The notes: generated by a model not told the origin, from the letters alone. A stretch of DNA of 64,000 bases from Methanoregulaceae archaeon PtaB.Bin056 (GCA_002067095.1 MVQD01000097.1:1-64000); one strand, 5' to 3'. Positions 37,935 to 47,677 are shown, counted from the stretch's first letter. Program-made: numbers and translations.

Positions 37935-38801
37935 ATGACGAGAGCGGGGAGAACTGACGAGCATATCATCGAGGCGATTGGGAAGTGCCGGATCATCGTG
38001 CGGAATGGAAGGGTCGTCGAGGTCGGCGAGCCCGCGATCAGGGACTGCCCCCTCGCGAAGCGGTTTGCCTGCCCCATCCCCTCGATCGACCGGGAATCGG
38101 TGAAGGCGAACATCGAGCACCGGATCGCCTCCTTCGGCATGTGCACTCCGGAGCGGGTCGTGCAGGAGACCAGGGAGTTCGTAGGTTTCGGCGCATCCGA
38201 GATCCTCGCGTTCGGCCTTGACGCCGGCCTCATCGACGCAGTCGTCCTTGCCTGCGACGGCGCGGGGACCGTGGTCGTGACCACCCCCGCCCTCGTCCAG
38301 GGGATAGGCGGGAGGATGTCGGGGCTCGTCTCGACCACCCCGTACCCAGCAGTCATCCGGCGGATCGAAGAGTGCGGGGGTATTGTAGTCGACAGGCGGC
38401 ACGCCGGGATCGACCAGGCAGCCGGCACCGAACGTGCATACAGTGAAGGGCATTGCAGGGTCGCGGTGACGGTGGCCCTTCCAGAAGAGGCAGAGAGGAT
38501 ACGCACGTCTTACCCGGATGCGGTCATATTCGCGGTCCACACCACCGGCCTCTCGAGGGAGGAGGCAGAGGGAATTGTCGCTTCATCGGACCTTGTCACG
38601 GCGTGCGCATCCGGACCGATCCGGGAGATCGCCGGGAAAAAAGCGCTCCTTCAGGCCGGTATCTCCATCCCTGTATTTGCCGTTACCGCGAAGGGAAAGG
38701 ATCTCATCATCGAGAAGATCCGGCAGGGACGCGAGCAGGTCCTCGTCAAGACCACGCGGCTCCCCTCGCTTGGGGACCAGCAGCCCGACCCGCTGGTCTG
38801 A
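37935..38801 (+). CDS. methanogenesis marker protein 8
   Basis: A 288-residue protein whose opening DEHIIEAIGKCRIIVRNGRVVEVGEP, followed by CPLAKRFACPIPSI and HRIASFGMCTPERVV, matches the methanogenesis marker 8 (DUF2099) family found only in methanogens and relatives. Its biochemical role is not known; marker proteins correlate with methyl-coenzyme M reductase. Cys residues at CPLAKRFAC and MC may bind a metal. Start has a good site (gggagg). This gene is the clearest sign that the host is a methanogen. Confidence 0.88.
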   Translation: MTRAGRTDEHIIEAIGKCRIIVRNGRVVEVGEPAIRDCPLAKRFACPIPSIDRESVKANIEHRIASFGMCTPERVVQETREFVGFGASEILAFGLDAGLIDAVVLACDGAGTVVVTTPALVQGIGGRMSGLVSTTPYPAVIRRIEECGGIVVDRRHAGIDQAAGTERAYSEGHCRVAVTVALPEEAERIRTSYPDAVIFAVHTTGLSREEAEGIVASSDLVTACASGPIREIAGKKALLQAGISIPVFAVTAKGKDLIIEKIRQGREQVLVKTTRLPSLGDQQPDPLV

Positions 38802-38911
38802 CCCCGGGAACGGGAGGGTGCCGGTATTCCATTTAAAAGCCCATTTATCCTCCAAACCGCTGTGAAATGCCGCGTGCCCGGCGTCACTCCCACGTATCAC
38901 CTCTCTTCTGC

Positions 38912-39520
38912 TCACACGACGATGTAGCTGTCCGGAAACACCTGGGTCTTCTCGAGGGACGTCGCCCGGGCCTTCAAAACCAGGGTGTGTCCGATGCACT
39001 TGCCTGCAAGAAAGCCACAGTCTGCATTGATCGCGATCGTCTCGCCTCTCGATTCCCCGCCCCCGATGTCTCCGAGGCACCGCTCAATGTACGGGGCGGA
39101 GTTGATGAAGATCCGCTCTCCATTCTCATTGAACACCTCGAGTACCACGCACACAGAATGCGCAACCTCGTCCCCTGTGTTCGTGATCGTCGCCGTTGTC
39201 TCGCGGCATGTGAGCCCGCAGTTGACGGGGGTTCCCGAGTCAAGGATGAACGCAACAGGCCTCTCCCGGGGGGATGGGCCCATGGTAGCGGAGGCAGTGG
39301 ACGGGGTTATCGGAGCAGGACTTGGAATCGTGGTCCCGGTGAACGTGGGATCTGTCAATGGGATCTGCCGGGGTGTCGGTAAAACGGTCTCCTCCACTCC
39401 CTCAGGGGAGCGGGGATCTCTTCCTGTAACGGGCATCTCCCCTGAAAAGACATACACCCCGATGACAATAAGCACTGCCACCGCAAAAATCGTGAACACG
39501 GTAATACGAGAGAGGTTCAT
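38912..39520 (-). CDS. membrane-anchored secreted protein of unknown function
   Basis: A 202-residue protein with an N-terminal anchor (residues about 8-26), a Pro/Thr-rich linker up to about residue 90, and a C-terminal extracytoplasmic domain that looks like a small Ig-like or CARDB-type fold: FILDSGTPVNCGLTCRETTATITNTGDEVAHSVCVVLEVFNENGERI. Five Cys in this domain could form disulfides. It lies convergently after the marker 8 gene. No function is suggested by the sequence. Confidence 0.6.
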   Translation of the reverse strand: MNLSRITVFTIFAVAVLIVIGVYVFSGEMPVTGRDPRSPEGVEETVLPTPRQIPLTDPTFTGTTIPSPAPITPSTASATMGPSPRERPVAFILDSGTPVNCGLTCRETTATITNTGDEVAHSVCVVLEVFNENGERIFINSAPYIERCLGDIGGGESRGETIAINADCGFLAGKCIGHTLVLKARATSLEKTQVFPDSYIVV

Positions 39521-39703
39521 TCACGCCATGTGGGAGAGAGACTGTCATGAAGGTTCGCATCTTCCCGCCATCTGACCGGGCACTCGGACGTGCATTTTTT
39601 TGCTTCCGGATGAGGGAGACCCAGGTTTATTGGGATGGAGAGAGAACCCCTCTCACGTTAGGTCCCCTGCGGCGGGCCCCGCAGGAGGACATGGAGGTAA
39701 AGA

Positions 39704-40429
39704 ATGTCTGCAGTGCTGGAAGTCTCGGGTCTCTCAAAGGTGTATGGCGATGTCACCGCGCTCGATCGCGTCTCCCTCTCGGTCGAAGGGGGGTCGCTCT
39801 TTGGCCTCCTCGGCCCGAACGGGTCCGGGAAGACCACCATGATAAAGGTGCTGACAGGGCAGATCCGGCCGACCGGCGGGTCTGCACGGGTCCTCGGGCT
39901 CGATGCGGAACGTGAAGGGCTCCGCGTCCGGGAACGGGTCGGGATCATCCCCGAGCAGGAGTCTCCCCCGAGTTTTCTTACCTCGATGGAGTACCTCGAG
40001 TTTGTGGGGGCAGTCAGGCAGATCCCGGACATCAGGGAACGGGCAGACGAATGGTTCCATCTCCTCGAATTCGGCGACAAGAGAGATGTGCTCTGCAAGG
40101 ACCTCTCCCGCGGCACCCGGCAGAAGCTGATGTTCGCCCAGGCCTTCATCCACGAACCTGCCCTTGCCCTGATCGACGAGCCCCTCATCAACCTCGACCC
40201 ACTCATGCAGGACGTGGTCAAGGAGTTCCTGGCAGACTACGTGAAATCGGGCAAGACTGTCTTTCTCTCCACCCACATCCTCGAAGTGGCCGAGGAGATA
40301 TGCTCCTCGTTTGCAGTCCTGCACAATGGAAAGCTCCTTTATTCCGGCCCCATTGCAGACCTGGCCGCCACGGGAGCACACCTCCCCGGGTTCTTCCTCT
40401 CTCTCGTCAGGAAAGGTTCCCATGCCTGA
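39704..40429 (+). CDS. ABC transporter ATP-binding protein
   Basis: A 241-residue ATPase subunit: Walker A LLGPNGSGKTT near residue 38, Q loop in IIPEQESPP, signature LSRGTRQK (a divergent LSGGQ), Walker B ALALIDEPLINLDP, and the switch His in STHIL. It pairs with the permease that follows, whose start overlaps its stop by 8 bases. The type fits exporters of the CcmA/antibiotic or lipid class; the cargo is unknown. A ggagg site precedes the ATG. Confidence 0.9.
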   Translation: MSAVLEVSGLSKVYGDVTALDRVSLSVEGGSLFGLLGPNGSGKTTMIKVLTGQIRPTGGSARVLGLDAEREGLRVRERVGIIPEQESPPSFLTSMEYLEFVGAVRQIPDIRERADEWFHLLEFGDKRDVLCKDLSRGTRQKLMFAQAFIHEPALALIDEPLINLDPLMQDVVKEFLADYVKSGKTVFLSTHILEVAEEICSSFAVLHNGKLLYSGPIADLAATGAHLPGFFLSLVRKGSHA

Positions 40430-41828
40430 ACTCTTCATGCGTATGATGAAGGAGGAGTGGCGGATGCATTCCACGATCTTCGGGCAGGTCTCGTTCGCAC
40501 TCTTCCCTTTCATGATCTTCGGGATCTCCTTCATGGGTTCATTCCTCCTGCCCTATCTCCGGCCGGCTTTGCCCATCGGGGACCTGGCGCTCGCCGTCCA
40601 CGCGATGTTCCTTGTCCTCGGGGCGATGGTCGGCGAGTTCGGCCTAATGGGAAACGAGATGATGAACCGGCGGTTCGGCCAGGCGAGCCTGCTCGCCTAC
40701 TCAGCCCGGAGCCTGCCGCTCTCCGGCAGGTTCATCTTCGTAAATTTCGTTCTCAAGGATACCGTCTACTACTTCTTCCTCTGGGTCCTCCCCTTTGGTG
40801 CGGGATATGTCGCGGCCACGCCGTTTTCCGGGGCATCCTTCTCATCGGCTCTCCTCCTGCTGCTCACCCTGGCGCTTGCGTTCATGTGGGGGCTCTGCAC
40901 CGTCTTTCTCCTCTCCTCCGTCTACGTCAGGTCAAGAGCGGCCTGCGGGGTTCTGGTCACTGTTGGCGGATTGCTCTTCCTTGCATCCTTCCTCTTGAAG
41001 GGTCCCGCCCTCGCACTCCTTTTCCCCCCTTACATGCTCTATTGCGGGTTCTCGTGGAAAATGCTCCTCTCCACATGTGCGCAACTTGCAGCAATCTATG
41101 CACTCTCTCTCCTGCTCTTCAGCGCGGAGGAGACCGGGACCACGAAAGTGCACGGGGACCTTTTTGCGCCATTCCTGGCGAGATTTGGGTTTCTGCAGCA
41201 ATCTCCCCTGGTTGCAAAGGACCTCGTAGACATGTACCGGAGCGGGATCGGCATCGGTCAGGCCATCTTCTCGTTTGCCATACCGCTTGTCCTGATCTGG
41301 GTATTCCTCTCGCTCGCGGGACCGTTTCTCCCCCTCCACGGCCCAATCATGCTTTTTTCCATGATCACGGGGGTGGTTGGCTCGACCATATACACCTGGG
41401 TGACGGAATTTGACTCGTTCGGGCCCTATGCCTGCCTTCCCATATCGGTCAGCACACTGATACAAAGCAAGATGACGACGTGTGCGCTCCTCCAGGTCCT
41501 TCCCGGAGCCTTTATTGCCATCATGGCAGTCCTGTCCGGAGAGGCGGAAAATCTCCTCCCGGCGGTTGTGCTCTGCGTCTCGTTCTCCTTCTATGCCGCG
41601 GGCGTGATGGCATACCTCTGCGGCCTCTCTCCGAGCGTGCTCGTCTATGATGTGAAGGTGCTCTTCACCTACCTCGTCCTCGACGGCGTGGTGTTTGCAA
41701 TATTCTCCGCGGTGTCGTTAGCCAATCCCCTGTACGCCATCTCTTCTCTTCTGCTCCTCCTCCCCGGCTGGGGGTTTGTAAAGGCCGCGATGAGGCGATG
41801 GGACGCGGTGGACCCGGGCGGGTATTAG
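40422..41828 (+). CDS. ABC transporter permease
   Basis: A 468-residue membrane protein with about ten to twelve spans in the order expected for an ABC-2-like exporter permease encoded after its ATPase; no extracellular substrate-binding domain is present. The true start is the ATG at 40422 (MPELFMRMMKEEWRMHSTIFG), 8 bases inside the ATPase gene. The longer ORF start at 40311 is out of frame with the ATPase product. Substrate unknown. Confidence 0.78.
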   Translation: MPELFMRMMKEEWRMHSTIFGQVSFALFPFMIFGISFMGSFLLPYLRPALPIGDLALAVHAMFLVLGAMVGEFGLMGNEMMNRRFGQASLLAYSARSLPLSGRFIFVNFVLKDTVYYFFLWVLPFGAGYVAATPFSGASFSSALLLLLTLALAFMWGLCTVFLLSSVYVRSRAACGVLVTVGGLLFLASFLLKGPALALLFPPYMLYCGFSWKMLLSTCAQLAAIYALSLLLFSAEETGTTKVHGDLFAPFLARFGFLQQSPLVAKDLVDMYRSGIGIGQAIFSFAIPLVLIWVFLSLAGPFLPLHGPIMLFSMITGVVGSTIYTWVTEFDSFGPYACLPISVSTLIQSKMTTCALLQVLPGAFIAIMAVLSGEAENLLPAVVLCVSFSFYAAGVMAYLCGLSPSVLVYDVKVLFTYLVLDGVVFAIFSAVSLANPLYAISSLLLLLPGWGFVKAAMRRWDAVDPGGY

Positions 41829-41920
41829 GCGAAGGGCACTCTCCGCATTTTCCCCTCGTACCCGGCACCTGCCGGTGAAAATCAAAACCCCTATAGTCTA
41901 ATACCTCCGAGTAACCTTCC

Positions 41921-42496
41921 ATGACTGCTTATTCACAAATAAAAATTGGAGCCCTGGTCCTCGTGCTTGCCGCACTCCTCCTCTTCGCGGGGTGCACCCA
42001 GCCTTCTCCCATTGTCCAGACCACTCCTGCGCCCACTGCCACAACTGCTGCACCCACTGTCGCCCCGGCTGCTCCTTCAAACGAGACCCTGAAAGCTGAA
42101 ATCGCCGCACTCGCAGGAACCTTCGCTTCTGAAACCGACGGGAACGCGCTCGCAACAGTTCTCAGGGAGGGGCCGAACTCGACGGCTTTTGCCGAAATGC
42201 TCGGGCATCTGAAAGCCTTCAAGGAAAGCGATCCCAAAATCAAGTATGTCTATACCCTCGAGCAGCGGAACGGGACGGTCAGGTTCATCGTTGACGCAAA
42301 CTACGGCATGCCTGATGGTTCGGGTTACCTCGACGTATATGATGATGCCCCTGCGGAACTGAAGACCCCCGTTACCGTTCCGATTGGAGTAGGGCCTTAC
42401 ACTGACAAGTGGGGAACATTCTATTCTGGATATGCACCCGTTGATTCCGGGTCGAACGAATCCGTATTCGTCATCGGGGTCGATATAACTGCCTGA
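41921..42496 (+). CDS. Cache-like lipoprotein
   Basis: A 191-residue protein with a lipobox (LLLFAGC at about residues 19-25), a Thr/Pro/Ala-rich linker to about residue 55, and a PAS-like Cache sensor fold: IKYVYTLEQRNGTVRFIVDANYGMPDGSGYL, then GVGPYTDKWGTFYSGYAPV. This is the same plan as extracytoplasmic sensory domains of kinases, but no transmembrane or kinase part is attached. It ends before an eight-T tract (42543-42550) and sits just upstream of the CheY-CheC-kinase cassette. Confidence 0.65.
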   Translation: MTAYSQIKIGALVLVLAALLLFAGCTQPSPIVQTTPAPTATTAAPTVAPAAPSNETLKAEIAALAGTFASETDGNALATVLREGPNSTAFAEMLGHLKAFKESDPKIKYVYTLEQRNGTVRFIVDANYGMPDGSGYLDVYDDAPAELKTPVTVPIGVGPYTDKWGTFYSGYAPVDSGSNESVFVIGVDITA

Positions 42497-42542
42497 TCCG
42501 GCATTTCCTCCTTTTTCCCTTTCACGCTGTCTTCGCAGCCCC

Positions 42543-42550
42543 TTTTTTTT
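42543..42550 (+). terminator. oligo-T terminator
   Basis: An eight-T run 47 bases after the lipoprotein stop, in a pyrimidine-rich stretch, likely ends that transcript before the CheY-like gene. Confidence 0.45.
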
Positions 42551-42626
42551 CTTCATAAGAGGTGGAATTCGATAAAGAAATAAACAGGTACCCGTGATAC
42601 AATCCAGGAGAAGAGGAGACAATCCG

Positions 42627-42998
42627 ATGCAAAAGATTCTGGTTATCGATGACTCGGGCTTCCAGCGAAAGATCATCACCTCTGTCCTGGAAGCAGAAGG
42701 CTATTTCGTCATGTCAGCTGTAAATGGAAGATCTGGCTTTGATATAGCCGTAAAGGAGTCACCAGACCTCATCATCTGCGATCTCCTGATGCCCGAACTG
42801 GATGGGTATGGCCTGCTCAGGCTCGTCCGCGAGCACCGCCTTCCGATTCCCGTCCTGGTCCTCACCTCCGATATCCAGAAGACGACACGGGCAGAGTGTC
42901 TCGCACTTGGTGCAGTCGATGTCCTGAACAAACCGGTGAAGAAAGAAGAACTCCTCCCCGCTCTGGAGAAGGCGCTCGGGGGCAAGAAACGATCATGA
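42627..42998 (+). CDS. CheY-like receiver protein
   Basis: A 123-residue single receiver domain: acidic pair in KILVIDDSG, phosphoacceptor Asp in LIICDLLMPELDG, Thr in VLVLTSDIQ and Lys in VLNKPVKKEELL. No output domain, so it acts as a diffusible phosphorelay or chemotaxis-type switch. Start at 42627 follows aagagga. Its stop overlaps the start of the CheC-type gene (ATGA), and a kinase follows with the same overlap, forming a three-gene phosphorylation unit. Confidence 0.88.
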   Translation: MQKILVIDDSGFQRKIITSVLEAEGYFVMSAVNGRSGFDIAVKESPDLIICDLLMPELDGYGLLRLVREHRLPIPVLVLTSDIQKTTRAECLALGAVDVLNKPVKKEELLPALEKALGGKKRS

Positions 42999-43603
42999 TC
43001 ATCGATGAAGGCTCGGTTGATGCCATCCGGGAGCTGATCAACATCGGTGTCGGCAGGGCGGCGGGGCTGCTCAACGAGATGACGGGTACGCACATTCACC
43101 TGATGGTCCCGGAGGTGAGAATACTCCGGTATGCGGACCTCGTAAGAGAGAACCGGGTGCTTGAGCATGACAGGCTCTCTGCCGTTACCCTCAAATTCGA
43201 GGGATCCTTCTCCGGGATCAGCATGCTGGTGTTCCCTCCTGAGAGTGCTGCGATCCTGATCACAGCGCTCACCGGGGAGAGGATTGCAGCCCCCGATCTC
43301 GATGCGCTCCGGATCGAGACGCTCAACGAGGTGGGTAACATCGTGAACAACGCGGTCATGGGATCTATCACAAATGTCCTCAACGAGCATCTCACCTACA
43401 GCATGCCCACCTACCTCGAGGGCAGTATTGCAGAGATCATCGAGACCGGGAGAACGGTGGACTATGACTGGGTAATTCTTGCGATATCGCAGTTCTCTCT
43501 CGCAGATCTGCAGGTCGTGGGAACCATCATGATGATATTCGAGATCGGCTCCCTTGATACCCTCCTTAAAAAGCTCCAGGATGCGGAAGGCCACAGGATA
43601 TGA
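42995..43603 (+). CDS. cheC: CheC-like CheY-P phosphatase
   Basis: A 202-residue protein with two CheC-type phosphatase helices: DAIRELINIGVG (D-x3-E-x2-N) near residue 8 and ETLNEVGNIVNNAV (E-x3-E-x2-N) near residue 110. These Glu/Asn residues remove phosphate from CheY in the CheC/CheX/FliY family. The remainder (LVFPPESAAILITALTGE, VILAISQFSLADLQVVGTIMMIFEIGSLDTLL) fits the fold. It overlaps the CheY-like gene by 4 bases and the kinase by 4, so its natural substrate is probably that receiver. Confidence 0.85.
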   Translation: MIIDEGSVDAIRELINIGVGRAAGLLNEMTGTHIHLMVPEVRILRYADLVRENRVLEHDRLSAVTLKFEGSFSGISMLVFPPESAAILITALTGERIAAPDLDALRIETLNEVGNIVNNAVMGSITNVLNEHLTYSMPTYLEGSIAEIIETGRTVDYDWVILAISQFSLADLQVVGTIMMIFEIGSLDTLLKKLQDAEGHRI

Positions 43604-44718
43604 GACACACACCCCCTCTTCCCCAGGGAGAGTATTATGATGCTCTTCCCCTGGGGGTCGTGATCATTGCACAGGACTATACAGTGGTGTACTGGAACCG
43701 GACCATCGCGGAATGGACAGGGATCCCATCTAAAGAGATACTGGGCAGCGATTTGAGGGAACGGTTCCCCAACCTGAAAGACCGGCGATATACCCTCCGT
43801 ATCCAGCAGGTATTCGAGGGGGGACCGGCAGCATTCTTCTCGACGCAGTTTCACCCCCATTTCATACGCGCGCCCCTGCCGGGAGGAGGGGTCCGTTTCG
43901 AGCGTACCTCGGTCCACTCTCTCCGGGAGCGTGGTGAGGCGCACGCGGTCATTTTCATAGACGACGTGACAGAACTCGTCACGCAGGTGCATGCCTTCAG
44001 GGAGATGAAAGACAGGGCACTTGCCGAATTGGAGGAACGCAGGCGGAAAGAGGCGGCACTGGCGCTCGCAAACAGAAAACTCGGCCTGCTCTCGAGCATC
44101 ACGCGCCACGACATCCAGAACCAGGTCATGGCCCTGAAGTATTACATCGAACTCATGCGCGAAGAGAAAGACCCGGAAACTGTCGCCGAACTCCTGAAAA
44201 AAGAGGAGATCATCGCGAATGCCATTGAGATGCAGATCCTTTTTGCACGCGACTACCAGGATATGGGCATCCATGCCCCGCTATGGCACCGGGTGACCGC
44301 GATCATCGGTATTGTGAAAGAGGCCCTTCCCCTGGGTAATATCAGCGTTGTTGCGGATGTCGGTTCCCTTGAGGTACAGGCAGACCCGCTCTTTGAGAAG
44401 GTCTTCTACAACCTGATTGACAATGCACTCAGGTACGGCGGCCCTGGCATGACCACTATCCTTGTCTCGGGGGAAGAGACCCCTGGCGGCCTGGTTCTTT
44501 GTGTCGAGGACGATGGCGCAGGAATTGCCGCAAAGGACAGGGAACACCTCTTCACCCGCGGCTATGGGAAGCACACGGGATTCGGGCTGTTTCTGTGCCG
44601 CGAGATCCTCTCAATCACGGGTATTTCAATAGAGGAGCGGGGAGAACCGGGAAAGGGGGCACGGTTCGAGATGCGGATACCGGAGGGGAAGTACCGGTAT
44701 CCGGAAGATGCGCCGTAA
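43600..44718 (+). CDS. PAS sensor histidine kinase
   Basis: A 372-residue cytosolic kinase: a PAS domain at residues about 10-125 (YYDALPLGVVIIAQDYTVVYWN), a coiled linker (about 135-160), and a kinase core with H box SSITRHDIQNQVMALK, N box YNLIDNALRYGG and G boxes VEDDGAGIAAKD and HTGFGLFLCREIL. The H box is the archaeal T-R-H-D type seen also in the 32645 kinase. It starts by overlapping cheC (ATGA), so it probably phosphorylates the CheY-like protein encoded first. No membrane span. Confidence 0.88.
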   Translation: MRHTPPLPQGEYYDALPLGVVIIAQDYTVVYWNRTIAEWTGIPSKEILGSDLRERFPNLKDRRYTLRIQQVFEGGPAAFFSTQFHPHFIRAPLPGGGVRFERTSVHSLRERGEAHAVIFIDDVTELVTQVHAFREMKDRALAELEERRRKEAALALANRKLGLLSSITRHDIQNQVMALKYYIELMREEKDPETVAELLKKEEIIANAIEMQILFARDYQDMGIHAPLWHRVTAIIGIVKEALPLGNISVVADVGSLEVQADPLFEKVFYNLIDNALRYGGPGMTTILVSGEETPGGLVLCVEDDGAGIAAKDREHLFTRGYGKHTGFGLFLCREILSITGISIEERGEPGKGARFEMRIPEGKYRYPEDAP

Positions 44719-44965
44719 ACTTCCTCCCCGGCCGGTGCGTCGCGGGGCATTACCTTTATCCGTAACAAAGCGAGTACACAACACCTGGGGATGGACAGGT
44801 AGGGGAGTATCGGGGGGACACGGTTTGCCGCACCATCCTGTGCCTTGCAGGATATGTATCTCAGGCCCCGGATGACAGCCCGGTGGCACACTATCCGAAC
44901 CAAAATCTTGCCGATGCATCCCCGATTACGCCCAGAGAGCGTGCCTGTCCTGTAAGGAGTGCACA

Positions 44966-47626
44966 ATGGCCGGATCAGGAGACGAGGGAAGGAAAGGGAG
45001 GGGATATCTCTTCTCATTCTCCCATTTACTCTTCCTCTCCATGATCTTCCTCATCTGTTTTCTCGCTGCGGGGATCACGTACTTCGATTTACGCCATGCC
45101 GAAGAGACCTACCAGAAGAGTGCCCGTGCAATGCAGGAACAGACAGAGTACGACATTGCAGAGACGATCAGGATTGTCGACTCTGCATATGCAATGTATG
45201 ACAATACCCTTAACATCCATATGAAGAATGCCTTTTCCCTTTTCCTCCGCGAGTACGAGGATGCGGGGAGAGATCCATCCCTCATGGACTTGTTCAGGCT
45301 GAAGGAGGAGATAGGAGGCACCATGGACCTCTATATCATCAATGAGTCGATGATGATCGAGAAGACTACCTACGAACCCGATATGGGCCTCGATTTCAGC
45401 CGGTGGCCGCATTCCTACAAATTTTTAAAGGACCTCATTCAAAAGGAGGGGTTTTTTCCTGACCGGGTGGTATACGAGGTCTCATCCGGGAAACTGAGGA
45501 AATATGCCTACATGCCGACGCCCGATCACCGCTACATCCTTGAGCTTGGGCTGACTGAGAAGGGGATTGGCGACCGGCCTGCCCTCCATTACCAGGAAAA
45601 CCTGCGTGGCATGGCGTTCAGCAACCCAAACGTCATCAGTTACAGGGCATTTGACACCGTCGGCCGGTTGATAGGGAAGGGAAGCGATGACCAGGTCAAA
45701 GCGCCGGACGTGCTCAGCCGGGTGGTCGCAGAGAGGAGGTCTATAGAAATCGAGGACCCTGCCAACCACACTCTCACCCGGTATCTCCTGGTCGACCTGG
45801 CAGAGCAGAGCTATGCATCAGACACCAGCTGGATAATCGAGCTTGTATACGACCAGTCCGAGATACAGGCACAGTTGTCCACGCTGATGCTGAATCATCT
45901 TATTGTTGCGCTGGTCGCGGTGTTCACGAGTGCGGGAATTGCCATTGTCATCTCGCGGCACCTTGGGAAACCCGTGAAGAAGATGGTCGATGACATCGAT
46001 ACGATCGCAAAAGGCGACCTGGATCACAGGATATCACATAACAATCTCGTGGAGTTTGCCCGGGTCGAAGAGAGCGTCTCGTTGCTTGTTGAGACCCTGA
46101 AAGGGATGATCGAACGGCTCAAGGCGAGCGAGTCGGCGTTGAAGAAGAGCGAGGAGAATTACCGCACCGTGGTCGAGAGCCAGACCGAGCTGATCGCCCG
46201 CTTCCTCCCCGACGGGACCCACGTGTTTGCGAACGACGCATACTGCGCCTACTTCGACATTTCCTGCAACGAGCTGCTCGGGAAAAAGATATGGCCGCAT
46301 ATCCCAGGTGAGGACAGGGATCTCGTCAGGAAACATTATGCTTCCCTGACGCCTGATCATCCGGCTGCAACCATCGAGCACCGGATCCTCTCTCCCTCAG
46401 GCGGGGTTCGCTGGCTCCAGTGGAATGACCGCGCGATATTTGGTCCCGATGGAAACATCGTCGAATACCAGTCGGTGGGGAGGGACATTACAGAGAAGAA
46501 GCAAATCGAACAGGATCTCATCGAGAGCGAGAAAAAATTCCGTGACCTTGCAGGTCTTCTCCCCCAGGTCATCTTCGAGCTGGACCTTGAGGGACGGATC
46601 ACCTATGTCAACCAGTCCGCGTACCAGGCATTTGGTTACACGCCGGAGGAAGTCCAAAGGGGTATCATTTTCACGCAGGTGATCCTGCCCGAAGACCGCA
46701 TGCATGCGATACGGCATTTCCAGGACTCAATCGAAGGCCGGAAGAATGAGAGTGCGATGTACCGCATGGTGAGGCGGGATGGAACCGAACTTGTCGGCAT
46801 GGTCTATTCATCGCCGATCGTCAGAGACGGACGAACCGTTGGCATACGCGGGATCCTCGTCGACATCACAGAGCTCAAGCAGGTCGAGAGCGACCTCCGC
46901 AGGTTGAACGAAGAACTGGAATCCCGGGTGGCAGAGCGTACCAGAGATCTTGAGGATGCAAACCGTGAACTGGAGGCGTTTTCATACTCGGTCTCCCATG
47001 ATCTCCGTGCGCCTCTGCGTGCGATCGACGGGTTCTCCTCGATCCTCCTGACCGAGCACGCAGCCTCCCTCGATCCTGCACAAAGAGGGCTCCTGGAGAG
47101 GATCCGATCGAATGCGCAGAAGATGGGGCAACTGATAGACTCTATCCTGAACTTCTCGCGGATGTCCCGGCAGCCGCTCTCCAAGCAGAAGATCTTCCCC
47201 GGCCAGATCGTCCGCGACGTCCTGGAAGAACTAAAGCCCCTCCAGGCCGGGCGTACCCTGGATGTCCATGTCGGCACCCTGCCTCCGTGTGAAGGAGACC
47301 CGGCGCTCATCTCCCGGGTCTTCTCAAACCTCATCTCCAATGCGCTCAAGTTTACAAGGACACGGGACCTCCCCCGCATCGATATCGATTCCTTTTCAAA
47401 GGATGGAAAGACGGTATACTTCGTGAGGGACAACGGTGTCGGGTTCGACATGAAATACGCCGACAAGCTCTTCTCGGTCTTCCAGCGCCTCCACGATGAC
47501 AAGGTGTACGAGGGCACCGGTATCGGGCTTGCGATCGTCTACCGGATCATCCAGCGGCATGGTGGCAAGATCTGGGTCGAGAGCCAGGTAGAGAAGGGTG
47601 CAACATTCTTCTTCACCCTGGAATAG
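44966..47626 (+). CDS. membrane sensor histidine kinase (extracytoplasmic sensor, HAMP, PAS, PAS)
   Basis: An 886-residue kinase. A first membrane span at about 20-40, an extracytoplasmic Cache-like sensor at about 45-290 (RIVDSAYAMYDNTLNIHMKNAFSLF), a second span near 305-325 (LIVALVAVFTSAGIAIVISR), HAMP (HLGKPVKKMVDDIDTIAKGDLDHRI), then two PAS domains. The first PAS (YRTVVESQTELIARFLPDGTHVFANDAY) is almost the same as one in the 32645 kinase. The core has HisKA H box FSYSVSHDLRAPLRAID and HATPase RDNGVGFDMKYADKLF. Ribosome-binding site aaggag. The signal is unknown. Confidence 0.88.
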   Translation: MAGSGDEGRKGRGYLFSFSHLLFLSMIFLICFLAAGITYFDLRHAEETYQKSARAMQEQTEYDIAETIRIVDSAYAMYDNTLNIHMKNAFSLFLREYEDAGRDPSLMDLFRLKEEIGGTMDLYIINESMMIEKTTYEPDMGLDFSRWPHSYKFLKDLIQKEGFFPDRVVYEVSSGKLRKYAYMPTPDHRYILELGLTEKGIGDRPALHYQENLRGMAFSNPNVISYRAFDTVGRLIGKGSDDQVKAPDVLSRVVAERRSIEIEDPANHTLTRYLLVDLAEQSYASDTSWIIELVYDQSEIQAQLSTLMLNHLIVALVAVFTSAGIAIVISRHLGKPVKKMVDDIDTIAKGDLDHRISHNNLVEFARVEESVSLLVETLKGMIERLKASESALKKSEENYRTVVESQTELIARFLPDGTHVFANDAYCAYFDISCNELLGKKIWPHIPGEDRDLVRKHYASLTPDHPAATIEHRILSPSGGVRWLQWNDRAIFGPDGNIVEYQSVGRDITEKKQIEQDLIESEKKFRDLAGLLPQVIFELDLEGRITYVNQSAYQAFGYTPEEVQRGIIFTQVILPEDRMHAIRHFQDSIEGRKNESAMYRMVRRDGTELVGMVYSSPIVRDGRTVGIRGILVDITELKQVESDLRRLNEELESRVAERTRDLEDANRELEAFSYSVSHDLRAPLRAIDGFSSILLTEHAASLDPAQRGLLERIRSNAQKMGQLIDSILNFSRMSRQPLSKQKIFPGQIVRDVLEELKPLQAGRTLDVHVGTLPPCEGDPALISRVFSNLISNALKFTRTRDLPRIDIDSFSKDGKTVYFVRDNGVGFDMKYADKLFSVFQRLHDDKVYEGTGIGLAIVYRIIQRHGGKIWVESQVEKGATFFFTLE

Positions 47627-47677
47627 CGCGTGAGTATATCAGAAGTCTCCGGCGCCCCTCCCCAGGGGGGAGTATGA

